Source: Kurthia massiliensis (GTDB lineage Bacteria; Bacillota; Bacilli; Bacillales_A; Planococcaceae). From it: a DNA stretch of 64,000 bases. A model generated the notes under the pieces. The model did not search any database. It had not been told where the DNA came from and saw only the letters and a program-made list of their open reading frames with translations. The position numbers and the translations under genes are program-made. Position 1 is the stretch's first letter, and each line of letters opens with the position of its first letter. Below are positions 44,629 to 54,652 of this stretch, piece after piece. The stretch spans positions 730,307 to 794,306 of the forward strand of contig NZ_HE610996.1 of the NCBI RefSeq assembly GCF_000285555.1. Direction: 5' to 3'.

Positions 44629-46107
44629 TTATTGTGTATCTATTTGTGCGCGTTGTAATTTACCGCTAAAGTCGATATAAACACTTTTCACTTCCGTATA
44701 TAATTCAACAGCACTAGCGCCTGCATCTCGGTGACCATTCCCCGTTCCTTTCGTTCCGCCGAACGGTAAATGAACTTCTGCCCCTGTCGTGCCGGCATTT
44801 ACGTAAACGATACCGGTATCTAAATCGCGCTGTGCACGGAAAACAGTATTCACATCTTTCGTATAAATCGAGCTGGACAACCCATATGACACGCTATTAT
44901 TAACGTCGACCGCTTCTTCTAAACTTGCCACTTGAATCAATCCGATGACCGGCCCAAAAATTTCTTCTTGTGCTAAACGTGAATGTGGGTGCACATTTTT
45001 AAACAATGTCGGTGCATAATAACAGCCTAAATCGTAGTCATCTCCTTCTAAAATATGACCACCTGTCAGCAACGTCGCACCGTCTAATTGCGCGAGTTCG
45101 ACGTAACTATGAATTTTATAAAGTGCCTCCATATTAATAACTGGCCCAACCCGATTGTTCGGATCGATGCCATTGCCAATCGTCAGTTGTTCAATTTCTG
45201 CTAGTAGCTTTTGCTCCAACTGTTCGGCAACCGCTTCGTGTACGATGACGCGACTGCAAGCTGTACAACGCTGTCCCGCCGTTCCGAACGCACTCCAAAC
45301 GATACCTTCTACGGCCAAATCAAGGTCGGCATCGTCCATTACGATGACCGCATTTTTACCACCGAGTTCAAGCGATACTTTTTTCAAATGATAACCGCCA
45401 AGCTCGGCCACTTTGCGTCCTGTCGACGTAGAGCCCGTAAACGAAATAACTTGCACATGTGGGTTTTGAACGATTTCTGTGCCGATTTCATTGCCCGCCC
45501 CGAAAATAATGTTTACGACGCCTGCTGGCAAACCGACTTCTTCAAAAATTTTCGCCATTTCATACGCGATGATCGGCGTTTCAGACGCAGGTTTCCAAAT
45601 GACCGCATTCCCACTCACAATCGCTGGTAATGCTTTTAACAAAGGTACACCGATTGGGAAATTCCACGGTGTAATTAAGCCAACGATACCAACGGGCGTA
45701 CGCACGCTCATCGCAAATTTATCGTGCAGTTCAGATGGCGTCGTCTCTCCTAATAGACGGCGTCCTTCCCCTGCCATATAAAACGCCATGTCGATGCCTT
45801 CTTGAATTTCACCGCGCGCTTCTTCAATTACTTTTCCCATTTCTTCTGTTAACACACGTGCTAAATGTTCTTTTTTCTCTTTTAGTTTGTAGCCAACTGC
45901 TAATAAATAATCGGCGCGTTTCGGTGCTGGTACTTTTCCCCACGCTTTTCGTGCAAGCTCTGCCGCTTGAATCGTTAAATCGAGCGTATGTAGAGATGCC
46001 ATTGGTACTTGTGCTAATGTGTCGCTCGTTGCTGGGTTGATGACGTCTAAATATTTCTCTTCATCATCACTGTAAAACGCTCCACCAATATAATGCGCTA
46101 ATTTCAT
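44629..46107 (-). CDS. Aldehyde dehydrogenase (NAD(P)+), semialdehyde type
   Basis: A 492-residue enzyme of the ALDH superfamily. Cofactor and catalytic motifs are [31 protein letters not shown], the catalytic Glu in [13 protein letters not shown], and the nucleophile Cys in [13 protein letters not shown]. The C-terminus [25 protein letters not shown] resembles aminoadipate- or piperideine-carboxylate-type dehydrogenases more than betaine-aldehyde ones, but the substrate remains open. The ATG at 46107 follows GGGGGA; the in-frame TTG at 46122 lies in the ribosome site. It is a single gene. Confidence 0.88.
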   Translation of the reverse strand: MKLAHYIGGAFYSDDEEKYLDVINPATSDTLAQVPMASLHTLDLTIQAAELARKAWGKVPAPKRADYLLAVGYKLKEKKEHLARVLTEEMGKVIEEARGEIQEGIDMAFYMAGEGRRLLGETTPSELHDKFAMSVRTPVGIVGLITPWNFPIGVPLLKALPAIVSGNAVIWKPASETPIIAYEMAKIFEEVGLPAGVVNIIFGAGNEIGTEIVQNPHVQVISFTGSTSTGRKVAELGGYHLKKVSLELGGKNAVIVMDDADLDLAVEGIVWSAFGTAGQRCTACSRVIVHEAVAEQLEQKLLAEIEQLTIGNGIDPNNRVGPVINMEALYKIHSYVELAQLDGATLLTGGHILEGDDYDLGCYYAPTLFKNVHPHSRLAQEEIFGPVIGLIQVASLEEAVDVNNSVSYGLSSSIYTKDVNTVFRAQRDLDTGIVYVNAGTTGAEVHLPFGGTKGTGNGHRDAGASAVELYTEVKSVYIDFSGKLQRAQIDTQ

Positions 46108-46260
46108 AGGCTTATCCCCCAAAAAGTCGTTTTTTTAAAATTAACAGAAAAAATAGAAAATTAAAAGTGTCTGTCATCGAATTTAATAGAATTGAAACTT
46201 TTTAAAGGTGGAAACGTATATAAATACATACATAACTACACAATTTGGAGGCTGACACAT

Positions 46261-47061
46261 ATGAGAAACGACGAAATTGATTTTAAAATTCATGGCGATG
46301 ATATGCAGTTTGTAGAAGTAGAATTAGACCCTGGTGAAACAGCAATCGCTGAAGCTGGCGCTATGATGATGATGGAAGATGGGATCGTCATGGAAACGAT
46401 TTTCGGAGACGGTTCACAATCGAGTAACGCATCTGGCTTTATGGGCAAATTAATGGGTGCTGGTAAACGTTTATTAACAGGTGAAAGTTTATTCGTCACA
46501 ACATTTACGAACCAAGGACAAGGGAAACAACACGTTTCATTCGCAGCGCCTTACCCTGGTCGTATTATTCCGCTAGATTTAAGCCAATATAACGGGAAAA
46601 TCATTTGTCAAAAAGATGCGTTTTTAGCAGCGGCACGCGGTGTCTCTGTCGGCATCGAATTTCAACGTAAATTAGGCACAGGCTTCTTCGGTGGCGAAGG
46701 TTTCATCATGCAAAAACTTGAAGGCGATGGTCTTGCGTTCGTCCATGCAGGTGGTACGATCATTCGTAAAGATTTACGCCCAGGCGAACGTCTGCGCATC
46801 GATACAGGCTGTTTAGTCGCTATGACAGACCGTGTTGACTATAACATCGAAGCAGCGGGCGGTATTAAAACGTCGCTGTTCGGTGGTGAAGGTTTATTCC
46901 TTGCAACACTACAAGGACCAGGCTCTGTTTGGATTCAATCTATGCCATTTAGTCGCCTCGCTAGTCGCGTCTTTGCCTCTGCCCCTGTATCTCAAGGCGG
47001 CGGTGGTCGTTCTTCAGATGAAGGCGGTATCGGCGGTATTTTTGATTTATTTAACCGCTAA
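46261..47061 (+). CDS. TIGR00266/AIM24 family protein
   Basis: A 266-residue beta-rich protein of the AIM24 (TIGR00266) family. [66 protein letters not shown], and the Gly-rich C-terminus [23 protein letters not shown] are characteristic. The function is unknown in bacteria; the yeast homologue is mitochondrial. ATG behind TTTGGAGG; an in-frame upstream extension to 46192 lacks a ribosome site. Confidence 0.9.
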   Translation: MRNDEIDFKIHGDDMQFVEVELDPGETAIAEAGAMMMMEDGIVMETIFGDGSQSSNASGFMGKLMGAGKRLLTGESLFVTTFTNQGQGKQHVSFAAPYPGRIIPLDLSQYNGKIICQKDAFLAAARGVSVGIEFQRKLGTGFFGGEGFIMQKLEGDGLAFVHAGGTIIRKDLRPGERLRIDTGCLVAMTDRVDYNIEAAGGIKTSLFGGEGLFLATLQGPGSVWIQSMPFSRLASRVFASAPVSQGGGGRSSDEGGIGGIFDLFNR

Positions 47062-47067
47062 TCGAAC

Positions 47068-47104
47068 ATCCCCTTTTCTCCTCGTAGAAAGGGGGATTTT
47101 TTTT
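47068..47104 (+). terminator. Terminator of the AIM24 gene
   Basis: ATCCCCTTTTC...GAAAGGGGGATTTTTTTT. Confidence 0.9.
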
Positions 47105-47258
47105 ATCATTCTTTCGTAGAAAAACTACGCGCAATAAATGGCGTGCGCAGCGTCAGCTATCGAGCAGATCATTCAATAATTGGTAAGGGACACATATTCA
47201 CATTAAAAACATGTTAAAATATAACTTTAACTTGGTCTTAATGTAAGGAGTGCCTATT

Positions 47259-48434
47259 GTGCAACAAGCATATAATAGCCTTATTTTGGCGCTAAATATT
47301 AAACGTTGTTTGAGTTTAGCAAAAATTATTGTGACGATTAGTATCTTTCTCGGTCTTTTAAATATCGTCGCTCGTCTTTTTTATCCGTCGCCCCGGCCAT
47401 ACTATATCGGTTATTTATGGGTGTATACCGCATTAGTCGTCATCAATATCGCTTACAGTTGGTATTTCAAAAAATATCCTCACGTCAGTGAAAAAATTCG
47501 TGCACGCGTCATGGCGAGTTATATCGGCATGATGCTACTCATCGGTGCAATCATTACATATATTGACGAATACATGTACGGCCACCTTTTAATGTTTATG
47601 CTCTTTTATTTTTTATGCAGTATGTTATTTATAACGAAGTTACGTTACATGCTACCATACACACTAATTGTGTCACTCATCGTGTTAAAAGGTGTTTATG
47701 ACTCGCCTATTATTGCACCGAGTAGCCGTTTATATATTATTTTTATGATTAGTATCGTATGCATCGGGATCACGATGCAAGTACGCGTCGGTCGGTCACA
47801 ACGTACTGTTATTTTTCAGCAATTACAATTAGAAATAGAAAGTACACGTTCGAAAAAACTTGCGCAACAACTCGCCCATTCAAATGAGCGTTTAGCAGCC
47901 GCTAATGAACAACTAACGAAAATGGCGATGTACGATGCACTGACACATTTACCGAATCGTTATGCTTTTTTAGAACATATTAAACAAGCTGCCGATGCGC
48001 ACCCAACGACACATTGTGCCATTTTTATCGTCGATATCGATTATTTCAAACAGTACAATGACTTTTATGGTCATCCACAAGGAGATATCGTCTTGAAGCG
48101 TGTCGCTGAAACATTATCCACAATCGGTACCGAACAAGCGATTTATTTCGCACGTTGGGGCGGTGAAGAATTTATCGGTGTCAATATCGGAGACGTAACA
48201 AAAGCAGACGCGCAATGCCAACAAATTGTCGATCACATTGCCGCATTGCGCATCGAACATGCCCTATCGATCAATGGTTTCTTAACTGCTAGTGTCGGTA
48301 GCTATGCGGGAACGTTATCGGCGGATGCGACATTCGAACATTTTTATAAAGAAGCAGACAAAATGCTTTATGATATGAAACAACAAGGTCGTAACGGCTA
48401 CCGATTGAAAAAAGAAATATTTACGAATGTATAG
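47259..48434 (+). CDS. Membrane diguanylate cyclase (GGDEF)
   Basis: A 391-residue protein with about five to six N-terminal helices (to about residue 175), a short coiled coil (QQLAHSNERLAAANEQLTKM) and a GGDEF domain that starts DALTHLPNRYAFLEHI. The active site is GGEEF at 301-305, with VDIDYFKQYNDFYGHPQGD supplying metal and substrate residues, so it should make c-di-GMP from GTP. No clear RxxD inhibitory site precedes the motif. The start is GTG 47259 after AAGGAG; the in-frame GTG at 47250 lies in the ribosome site. Confidence 0.9.
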   Translation: MQQAYNSLILALNIKRCLSLAKIIVTISIFLGLLNIVARLFYPSPRPYYIGYLWVYTALVVINIAYSWYFKKYPHVSEKIRARVMASYIGMMLLIGAIITYIDEYMYGHLLMFMLFYFLCSMLFITKLRYMLPYTLIVSLIVLKGVYDSPIIAPSSRLYIIFMISIVCIGITMQVRVGRSQRTVIFQQLQLEIESTRSKKLAQQLAHSNERLAAANEQLTKMAMYDALTHLPNRYAFLEHIKQAADAHPTTHCAIFIVDIDYFKQYNDFYGHPQGDIVLKRVAETLSTIGTEQAIYFARWGGEEFIGVNIGDVTKADAQCQQIVDHIAALRIEHALSINGFLTASVGSYAGTLSADATFEHFYKEADKMLYDMKQQGRNGYRLKKEIFTNV

Positions 48435-48440
48435 ACGACA

Positions 48441-48476
48441 AAAGGCGTTTAGGTGCTCTCACCTAAACGCCTTTTA
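48441..48476. terminator. Bidirectional terminator, cyclase and hypothetical gene
   Basis: AAAAGGCGTTTAGGTG-4-CACCTAAACGCCTTTT. Confidence 0.9.
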
Positions 48477-48920
48477 TTAATCCCACGTATTGAAAATTAT
48501 TTCCCCTAAATTACGCGGCGCCCAATGTTGAATATTGTGGCGCTCATATTCATCGAGCTGTGTCAGTTGTTCACTCGTCGGATAAGTCATTAATGCATCT
48601 TCATCTAATAACGTATAATGCTCACTTAACGATTGGAGTTGTGCTGGAATATCGCAAAATACTAACGGGTCATCATCTTTAACGAACCCGATAATCGGAT
48701 AATAATTGTTCAGTAACGCGATGACACGTTCATCGTTTACGTTAAAAATCGCTTTATGATACGTAAATGGATAGTCACAATCAATAATATTAACCAACGT
48801 CACTTCTGGGTGTAACGCGGCATCATAACATGCTGATCGGAATGCTTTCGCATCTATTTCCTCAACTGTATGTAACACATCTTCACTACAAAAACCTGTA
48901 ATCCCTTTTGCTAAAACCAT
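48477..48920 (-). CDS. Hypothetical protein
   Basis: A 147-residue soluble acidic protein (AFRSACYDAALHPEVTLVNIIDCDYPFTYHKAIFNV, FVKDDDPLVFCDIPAQLQSLSEHYTLL, and a C-terminal ending in FNTWD). I do not recognise a family. It follows the hydroxyacid dehydrogenase by 14 bases with GGGGA before its ATG, so the two are probably co-transcribed. Confidence 0.7.
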   Translation of the reverse strand: MVLAKGITGFCSEDVLHTVEEIDAKAFRSACYDAALHPEVTLVNIIDCDYPFTYHKAIFNVNDERVIALLNNYYPIIGFVKDDDPLVFCDIPAQLQSLSEHYTLLDEDALMTYPTSEQLTQLDEYERHNIQHWAPRNLGEIIFNTWD

Positions 48921-48934
48921 GATAAATCCCCTTT

Positions 48935-49903
48935 CTATACGACTCTATACGGAATATCTTCATTTGATAAATAAGCTGTTAGCGACGCGACATTACGGTC
49001 AACCATCGCTAAACGCGTATCGACTGTTGCGCTACCGATATGTGGCATCGGCGTAAAGTTTGAAAGCGATAAAAGCGGGTGCGTTGTCGGCACTGGTTCT
49101 TGAACGAAAACATCTGACGCTGCCGCTAAAATCGTGCCGTTCACGAGCGCATCATATAAATCATCTTCATTGACGATACCGCCACGTGCGACATTAATTA
49201 AAATAGCAGTTGGCTTCATTAATGCGAGTTGTTCTTTCGCGATTAAATTACGTGTCTCCGCTGTTAATGGCGTTAAGACGATGACAAAATCAGATTCACG
49301 TAATAAATCTTCTTTTGAACGATACGTTACACTATAACGCATTTCAGCCGTTTCTTTGCGATTGCGATTATGATACAGCACCTTCATATCAAACCCTTGT
49401 GCGCGTTTTGCGACAAGTTCGCCAATGTCGCCCATACCGATAATACCGAGCGTTTTATGATGAATATCTTGGCCAGTAAAACCGAGTACTTGCCAGCCCG
49501 CCCATTGTCCTTGATACAACGCTTTTGCACTTTCAATCATACGTCTACCCGCTGCAAGCATGAGCGCAAACGCTAAATCTGCTGTTGTATCTGCGAGCAC
49601 ATCTGGTGTATTCGTGACGATAATGCCTGCTTCTTTCGCTGCTTCGACGTCGATATTGTTATAACCGACTGCTAAGTTCGCAACCATTTTTAAACGACTA
49701 GCCCGTTGAATCACATCCGCTGTTAACCGGTTCGGTACGACAGTCCATAAAATATCTGCTTCATACGCCGCCACTTCAAACTCTTGCTGCGGCATATCAT
49801 TCGTCGGATCTTGCCAACACTTCACGTCAACAAAAGGCTTGAGTGGCTCAATTAAATGATCAGGTAAATAAAAAGTAATCCATAATAACGGTTTCGCTTG
49901 CAT
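48935..49903 (-). CDS. D-2-hydroxyacid dehydrogenase (glyoxylate/hydroxypyruvate reductase type)
   Basis: A 322-residue NAD(P)-dependent enzyme. The N-terminal substrate domain has ANLAVGYNNIDVEAAKEAGI, the Rossmann loop is GIIGMGDIGELVA, and the catalytic residues are Arg in NVARGGIVNE, Glu in DVFVQEPVP and His in MPHIGSAT. It probably reduces glyoxylate or hydroxypyruvate; other D-2-hydroxyacids are possible. ATG 49903 is correctly spaced from AAAGGG, whereas the in-frame ATG at 49912 overlaps the ribosome site. Confidence 0.88.
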   Translation of the reverse strand: MQAKPLLWITFYLPDHLIEPLKPFVDVKCWQDPTNDMPQQEFEVAAYEADILWTVVPNRLTADVIQRASRLKMVANLAVGYNNIDVEAAKEAGIIVTNTPDVLADTTADLAFALMLAAGRRMIESAKALYQGQWAGWQVLGFTGQDIHHKTLGIIGMGDIGELVAKRAQGFDMKVLYHNRNRKETAEMRYSVTYRSKEDLLRESDFVIVLTPLTAETRNLIAKEQLALMKPTAILINVARGGIVNEDDLYDALVNGTILAAASDVFVQEPVPTTHPLLSLSNFTPMPHIGSATVDTRLAMVDRNVASLTAYLSNEDIPYRVV

Positions 49904-49949
49904 AACAGTCATCCCTTTGCACTTTTACCAAATTATAGCATGAAACGAT

Positions 49950-49980
49950 AAAAAAACACTCGCTATAAAAGCGAGTGTCT
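49950..49980 (-). terminator. Terminator of nrdAB
   Basis: Minus strand GACACTCGCT-5-AGCGAGTGTTTTTTT, five bases after the nrdB stop codon. Confidence 0.9.
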
Positions 49981-49984
49981 CTCA

Positions 49985-51025
49985 TTATAATTCGTCGAAA
50001 CCGTTATCTTGTACGTTTACTTTTGTATATTGACGAGATTTTTGTTCGAAGAAATCTGTTTTACCAAGATCGACGTCTTCGTACGCTTTAATCCATTTTA
50101 ATGGGTTTTTACGGTAGCCTTCGAATGGACGTTCATAGCCTAATTGGTTACAACGAACGTTTGCGTAGAAGTAAATGTAATCTTCTACTTCTTCAATATC
50201 TAAGCCGTCGATTTTTTCACCGATGACTTCGTTTGCCCATTCAATTTCAAGCGCTGCTGCTTCACGGAATACGTTTTGGACGTATTCTGCACGTTCTGGT
50301 GTATCGTATTCAGGATATTCTTCTAATAGTTCTTTATAAATTTTCACGAATAAATCGACATGTAATTGTTCATCGCGATTGATGTAGTTAATCATCGTAG
50401 ACGTCGCAACCATTTTTTGATTGCGCGCTAAGTGGTAGAAGAATGAGAAGCCAGAATAGAAGAATAAACCTTCTAAAATGACGTCATGTACGATTGAATC
50501 TAACATATTTTCCACTGTTGGCTCATTTGAGAATTTTTCATAACCTTTGATGACGAAATCATTACGTTTTTCAAGTACTGGTTCTGTACGCCAGTAGTCA
50601 AAAATACGGTCTTGTTCATCTTTCGATACAAGGCTTGAAAGAATGTATGAGTAAGAGTGGTTGTGGATAACTTCTTGTTGCGCCAAAATAATCATCAATG
50701 CATTTAAGCTTGAGTCTGTTAAGAAGTCTGCCACACGACCCGCGTAGTCTGTTTGGATACTATCTAAAAGCGCTAGTAAACCGATAATTTTTTTAAACGT
50801 TTCTTTTTCATCATCTGATAAACCTGGGAAATGTTTCACATCTGAAGACATATTAATTTCAAATGGTGTCCAGAAGTTACCGAGCATTTTTTTATATTTT
50901 GGGTATGCCCATGAGAAACGTACATCATCCCAGTTTAAAACGTTTGAAGAACGACCGTTTACGATCGCCGTCGAACGGTTTGGTGCCTCTTTATCCATTA
51001 ATTTACGTGGTTCGATTTTTGTCAT
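49985..51025 (-). CDS. nrdB: Ribonucleotide reductase class I beta subunit
   Basis: A 346-residue metal-radical subunit that generates the tyrosyl radical for NrdA. Metal ligands by comparison with E. coli NrdB are Asp in LLDSIQ, Glu and His in QQEVIHNHSYSY, Glu in DVILEGLFFY, and Glu and His in NRDEQLHVDLF. The radical tyrosine is present (HSY, offset as in E. coli). It lies 178 bases downstream of nrdA on the same strand. No nrdI gene is adjacent, which favours a class Ia-like rather than class Ib system. ATG behind GAGGAGAG. Confidence 0.92.
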   Translation of the reverse strand: MTKIEPRKLMDKEAPNRSTAIVNGRSSNVLNWDDVRFSWAYPKYKKMLGNFWTPFEINMSSDVKHFPGLSDDEKETFKKIIGLLALLDSIQTDYAGRVADFLTDSSLNALMIILAQQEVIHNHSYSYILSSLVSKDEQDRIFDYWRTEPVLEKRNDFVIKGYEKFSNEPTVENMLDSIVHDVILEGLFFYSGFSFFYHLARNQKMVATSTMINYINRDEQLHVDLFVKIYKELLEEYPEYDTPERAEYVQNVFREAAALEIEWANEVIGEKIDGLDIEEVEDYIYFYANVRCNQLGYERPFEGYRKNPLKWIKAYEDVDLGKTDFFEQKSRQYTKVNVQDNGFDEL

Positions 51026-51203
51026 TGAATCTCTCTCCTCTGTTTACACTGTTGCCTTTATATTATCACAAACCCTACTAAAAAAGAAGGAATTTAAAGA
51101 CTATAATAATAGATTTTTAGTTAAATAAACTATTTGATTAGTGCTATGTACTCAAAATAGAGGACGCATGCGAGATGCGCCCTCTATTGATTTTAAATGT
51201 TGT

Positions 51204-53435
51204 TTAGCTTGCGCAAGACTCACATTCTAGTAATTCAACAGATGTTGAACGAACGTAATATGTCGTTTTCACACCTGAAGACCAAGCATGAATATGCAAG
51301 TTTAATAAGTCTTTCGCTTTCACGTTGTTTTGCACGTAAAGGTTTAAAGAAATCCCTTGGTCAATGTGACGCGCACGTGCTGCATTTTGTTTAATCGTCC
51401 AGTTTTGGTCGATGAAGTATGCTGATTTGTAGTACCAAGTCGTTTTTTCGTTTAAGTCTGGTACTGTTACAGGAATTTTATAATCTTTTTTCTCTTCAGC
51501 GTATGATTTTTGGAAGATCGGATCGATACTTGCTGTAGAGCCTGCAATGATTGATGTTGAAGAGTTCGGTGCAACGGCCATTAAATAACCGTTACGCATA
51601 CCTTGCTCGGCAACTTGTTGTTTTAATGCTTCCCATTTTTCATCGCCGTCATAGCCATGTTTTGTGAAGTATTCACCTGTTTGCCAGTCAGAACCTTCGA
51701 AGTATGGGTAAACGCCTTTTTCAGCAGCTAACGCTGAAGAAGCTTGAATCGTTAAGTAAGCAATTTTCTCGTATAACTTGTCTGCGTATTCAACTGCTTG
51801 ATCTGTTTCCCAAGCGATGCCTTCTTGTGCTAACAAGTGGTGCCAACCGAATGTACCGAGACCGATACCGCGGTAGCGAGAGTTTGTTAACTCTGCTTGT
51901 GCAACTGGAATCGTATTTAATTCAATGACGTTATCTAACATACGTACTTGAATTGGAATTAAACGTTCTAATACGTCTGCAGGAACTGCGCGACCTAAGT
52001 TGATTGAAGATAAGTTACAAACAACGAAATCGCCCGCTTTACGACGTGTGACGATAATGCCATCTTCAAGTGTTGTTGATTCATACGTTGTTGCACTCAT
52101 GTTTTGTGTAATCTCTGTGCAAAGGTTTGAAGAATAAATCATCCCTTTATGGTTGTTCGCATTTTGACGGTTTACTTCGTCACGATAAAACATGAACGGT
52201 ACACCTGTTTCAAGTTGTGAACGCATAATACGTTTCATAATGTCGATCGCTTTCACCGTTTCGCGTGATAGCTCAGGGTTTGCAACACATTGCATATATT
52301 TCTCGCGGAATGAACCTTCACCGCGTTTTTCATCGTAGTAATCTTCTAAATCGAAGCCCATCACTGTTCGTACTTCGTGTGGATCGAATAAGTACCAGTC
52401 CGCACGTTCTTCAACAGCTTCCATGAAAATATCTGGTAAGCAAACGCCTGTGAAAATATCATGCGCACGCATACGTTCGTCACCGTTATTTAGTTTTAAA
52501 TCTAAGAATGGCATAATATCGCGGTGCCATACGTCTAAGTAGACAGCGATGGCGCCTTGGCGTTGGCCAAGTTGATCTACTGATACCGCTGTATTGTTTA
52601 ATTGTTTAATCCAAGGAATGACGCCACTTGATGCGCCTTTGAAACCGCGAATTGATGACCCACGGCTACGTACTTTACCCATATAAACGCCAATACCGCC
52701 ACCGAATTTAGAAAGTGTCGCAACGTCTGTATTTGAATCGTAAATACCTTGTAAGCTGTCATCTACTGTGTCGATGAAGCATGAAGACAATTGACCGTGC
52801 GTTTTACCAGCGTTTGATAATGTCGGTGTTGCTGTTGTCATATAAAGATTCGACATTGCCCAGTAAGATTCGTTAATCTTCGCTAAGCGGTCTTCTTTTT
52901 CATCTTGCATTAAAGTCATCGCAATGATCATGAAACGCTCTTGAGGAAGCTCTAAAGGTGTTTTATCGTAGTCGCAAGTCACGTAACGATCTAGTAATGT
53001 TTTTAAACCGATGTATGTGAAAATTTCATCGCGACTCGGATCGATCATCGCCGCTAATTGTTGACGTTCTTCAGCTGTATATTTTTCAACTAGGAAAGAT
53101 TCGTATAAACCTTTCTCCACTAATTTCTCAATATGCTCAGGGAATTTCGTATACACTTCTTCAGGATTTACGACGCCACGTTTTTCTGCGGCTTCCTTGT
53201 ATGTTTCCATCATTAAAAGACGGGCTGCTACGAATGTCCAATATGGCTCTTGTTCGTCTAAGAAGCCAAGTGCATCTAGGCTCAATTTCTTCGTCCATTC
53301 CGCATCATCTGCTTCTGGATGTCGAGATTCAAAGCGTTCGTGTTTTCGTAATAATGGGCTTAGCTCCTCACGACCGAATTTTTCTTCTAATTTTGCTAAA
53401 ATTGATTGTCTATCATATGTCATCATCTGAACCAT
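51204..53435 (-). CDS. nrdA: Ribonucleotide reductase class I alpha subunit
   Basis: A 743-residue catalytic subunit that makes deoxyribonucleotides. Active-site residues appear in SSCFIDTVDD, SNLCTEITQN (radical Cys, with Asn and Glu), CNLSSINLGR, and the YY pair in KTTYYVR. The C-terminal CESCAS carries the redox CxxC pair that thioredoxin or glutaredoxin recharges. The N-terminus starts MTYDRQSILAKLEEKFG; I see no ATP-cone, so overall-activity control by dATP may be missing. The ATG at 53435 lies nine bases after GGAG. NrdR boxes sit in the upstream region. Confidence 0.93.
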   Translation of the reverse strand: MVQMMTYDRQSILAKLEEKFGREELSPLLRKHERFESRHPEADDAEWTKKLSLDALGFLDEQEPYWTFVAARLLMMETYKEAAEKRGVVNPEEVYTKFPEHIEKLVEKGLYESFLVEKYTAEERQQLAAMIDPSRDEIFTYIGLKTLLDRYVTCDYDKTPLELPQERFMIIAMTLMQDEKEDRLAKINESYWAMSNLYMTTATPTLSNAGKTHGQLSSCFIDTVDDSLQGIYDSNTDVATLSKFGGGIGVYMGKVRSRGSSIRGFKGASSGVIPWIKQLNNTAVSVDQLGQRQGAIAVYLDVWHRDIMPFLDLKLNNGDERMRAHDIFTGVCLPDIFMEAVEERADWYLFDPHEVRTVMGFDLEDYYDEKRGEGSFREKYMQCVANPELSRETVKAIDIMKRIMRSQLETGVPFMFYRDEVNRQNANNHKGMIYSSNLCTEITQNMSATTYESTTLEDGIIVTRRKAGDFVVCNLSSINLGRAVPADVLERLIPIQVRMLDNVIELNTIPVAQAELTNSRYRGIGLGTFGWHHLLAQEGIAWETDQAVEYADKLYEKIAYLTIQASSALAAEKGVYPYFEGSDWQTGEYFTKHGYDGDEKWEALKQQVAEQGMRNGYLMAVAPNSSTSIIAGSTASIDPIFQKSYAEEKKDYKIPVTVPDLNEKTTWYYKSAYFIDQNWTIKQNAARARHIDQGISLNLYVQNNVKAKDLLNLHIHAWSSGVKTTYYVRSTSVELLECESCAS

Positions 53436-53549
53436 TCTCACCGTCTCCTTTTATACTCCAAAATAAAAAAACGAGCAAAATTACAGCAAAATAATGTTTT
53501 GCATTATTTCCTATAGCCTTCGTTTTTTAACTCTTCATATTCTTTTAAC

Positions 53550-53565
53550 ACGCTACATAATGTGT
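53550..53565. promoter_or_regulatory. NrdR box 2 of nrdAB
   Basis: ACGCTACATAATGTGT, 13 of 16 to the NrdR consensus ACACWATATATWGTGT. It starts 20 bases from box 53570-53585, about two helical turns, as expected for paired NrdR sites. Confidence 0.7.
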
Positions 53566-53569
53566 ATAA

Positions 53570-53585
53570 ACACTATATATTGTGT
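53570..53585. promoter_or_regulatory. NrdR box 1 of nrdAB, consensus match
   Basis: ACACTATATATTGTGT matches all 16 positions of the NrdR consensus. It overlaps a minus-strand TTGACA at 53583-53588, so NrdR bound with (d)ATP would block the promoter. Confidence 0.88.
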
Positions 53586-53712
53586 CAAGCACTTCCAGAA
53601 ATGTTCTCTATGTATGTTGTTCTGGGTAGCTTTATCGCTACTTGCCTTGTAAAAAACCATAATATATTCGGCCGATATCGGAAATAATCAGGATATGTAT
53701 ATTTCCCACATA

Positions 53713-53728
53713 ACACAACATGTTGTGT
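53713..53728. promoter_or_regulatory. Distal NrdR-like palindrome
   Basis: ACACAACATGTTGTGT is a perfect palindrome and 14 of 16 to the NrdR consensus. A weaker partner lies at 53745-53760 (11 of 16), exactly 32 bases away or three helical turns. Confidence 0.55.
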
Positions 53729-53927
53729 CTATGTTGATTACACATACAAATATATTGTGGTTTTTTCATAGTATTTAATCTATCATATTTTTCACCTTTT
53801 CAACAAGGTATAAAACCTAATTATTTAAAAAGCACACTAAAGCCCTATAGTTTCTCCAATTCCAAAATAAAAATTATTCTTTTGATGTATTTACACCTGA
53901 AAACGTAATGTTTTTTTGACCGCATAT

Positions 53928-53957
53928 AAAAAACGAATGGCGCGTAGCCATTCGTTC
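53928..53957 (-). terminator. Terminator of the PepSY gene
   Basis: Minus strand AACGAATGGC-5-GCCATTCGTTTTTT. It insulates nrdAB from the PepSY locus upstream. Confidence 0.85.
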
Positions 53958-54035
53958 CCTTTATTTTAATATCTGAATATATTGATTTGGAACTATTGTA
54001 TTTATGCTTGATTATACAAATTTACGCCTAAAAAA

Positions 54036-54555
54036 TCAGTCTAAATCATCTTGTTCATACTCGATGATCTCGCCTGTTGATGCATCAATTTTAAGTTCAT
54101 ATTCCATCGTCTTTTTCACTATTTCAATATCATACACCGTTAGGCCATCATCATTTTCCAATACAAGTTTCACAATTTCTCCATTGGACACTTCTTTTTG
54201 CGCAATTTCAATCGCTTGTTGTTGCGAAATTTTTGCTGTTACAGGTCGTTCATACTCTGATTCAAGTTCTGTTACTACACCACTCTCCTCATTTACTTTC
54301 ACTTCTGACATGCTGTCGTCATGTTGAATATCAAATTCATCATGTGTATCATCACTCGCATCCGTTCCGATTACATCACCATTTACTTTTTCTAATGTGC
54401 TACGCTTCGCATCTTCTAATGTCGTCGACACATTGATTTGCGACCACTTGTACGTCTTGTGCACCTTTCCCATCCAATGTAGAAGCTGCATACCCGACGA
54501 TGCTTGACACACCTAATGTACCGATTAATGTTGCGATTAATAATGCTCTTTTCAT
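54036..54555 (-). pseudogene. PepSY-domain protein, frameshifted after the signal peptide
   Basis: From ATG 54555 (behind AAGGAGTGG) the frame encodes a signal peptide, MKRALLIATLIGTLGVSSIVG, then about 33 further codons to a TAG. The PepSY domains (LEDAKRSTLEKVNGDVIG, and ISQQQAIEIAQKEVSNGEIVKL ... ELKIDASTGEIIEYEQDD) continue in another frame down to 54036. Removing one base of the GG at 54444-54445 restores a continuous protein of about 172 residues reading DVQVSQINVSTTLEDAK. So it is a recent one-base insertion or a sequencing error. PepSY domains inhibit peptidases or modulate sensors outside the cell. Confidence 0.8.
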
Positions 54556-54652
54556 ATCATCCACTCCTTTTGTCTTGTCATACTTTTACTATAGACCGTT
54601 TAGATGAGATGATTCGAAGGACTACATTAACATTTCATGAGAAAACATTCCG

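Larger units (their letters stand above)
53442..53927. other. Long regulatory region upstream of nrdAB
   Basis: About 490 AT-rich bases with no ORF. It holds two close NrdR boxes over a TTGACA (53583-53588, minus strand), a further NrdR-like palindrome with a weaker partner, and the palindrome CCGATATCGG at about 53672-53681. A small inverted repeat, AATAATG-5-CATTATT, lies at about 53490-53510. Confidence 0.5.
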
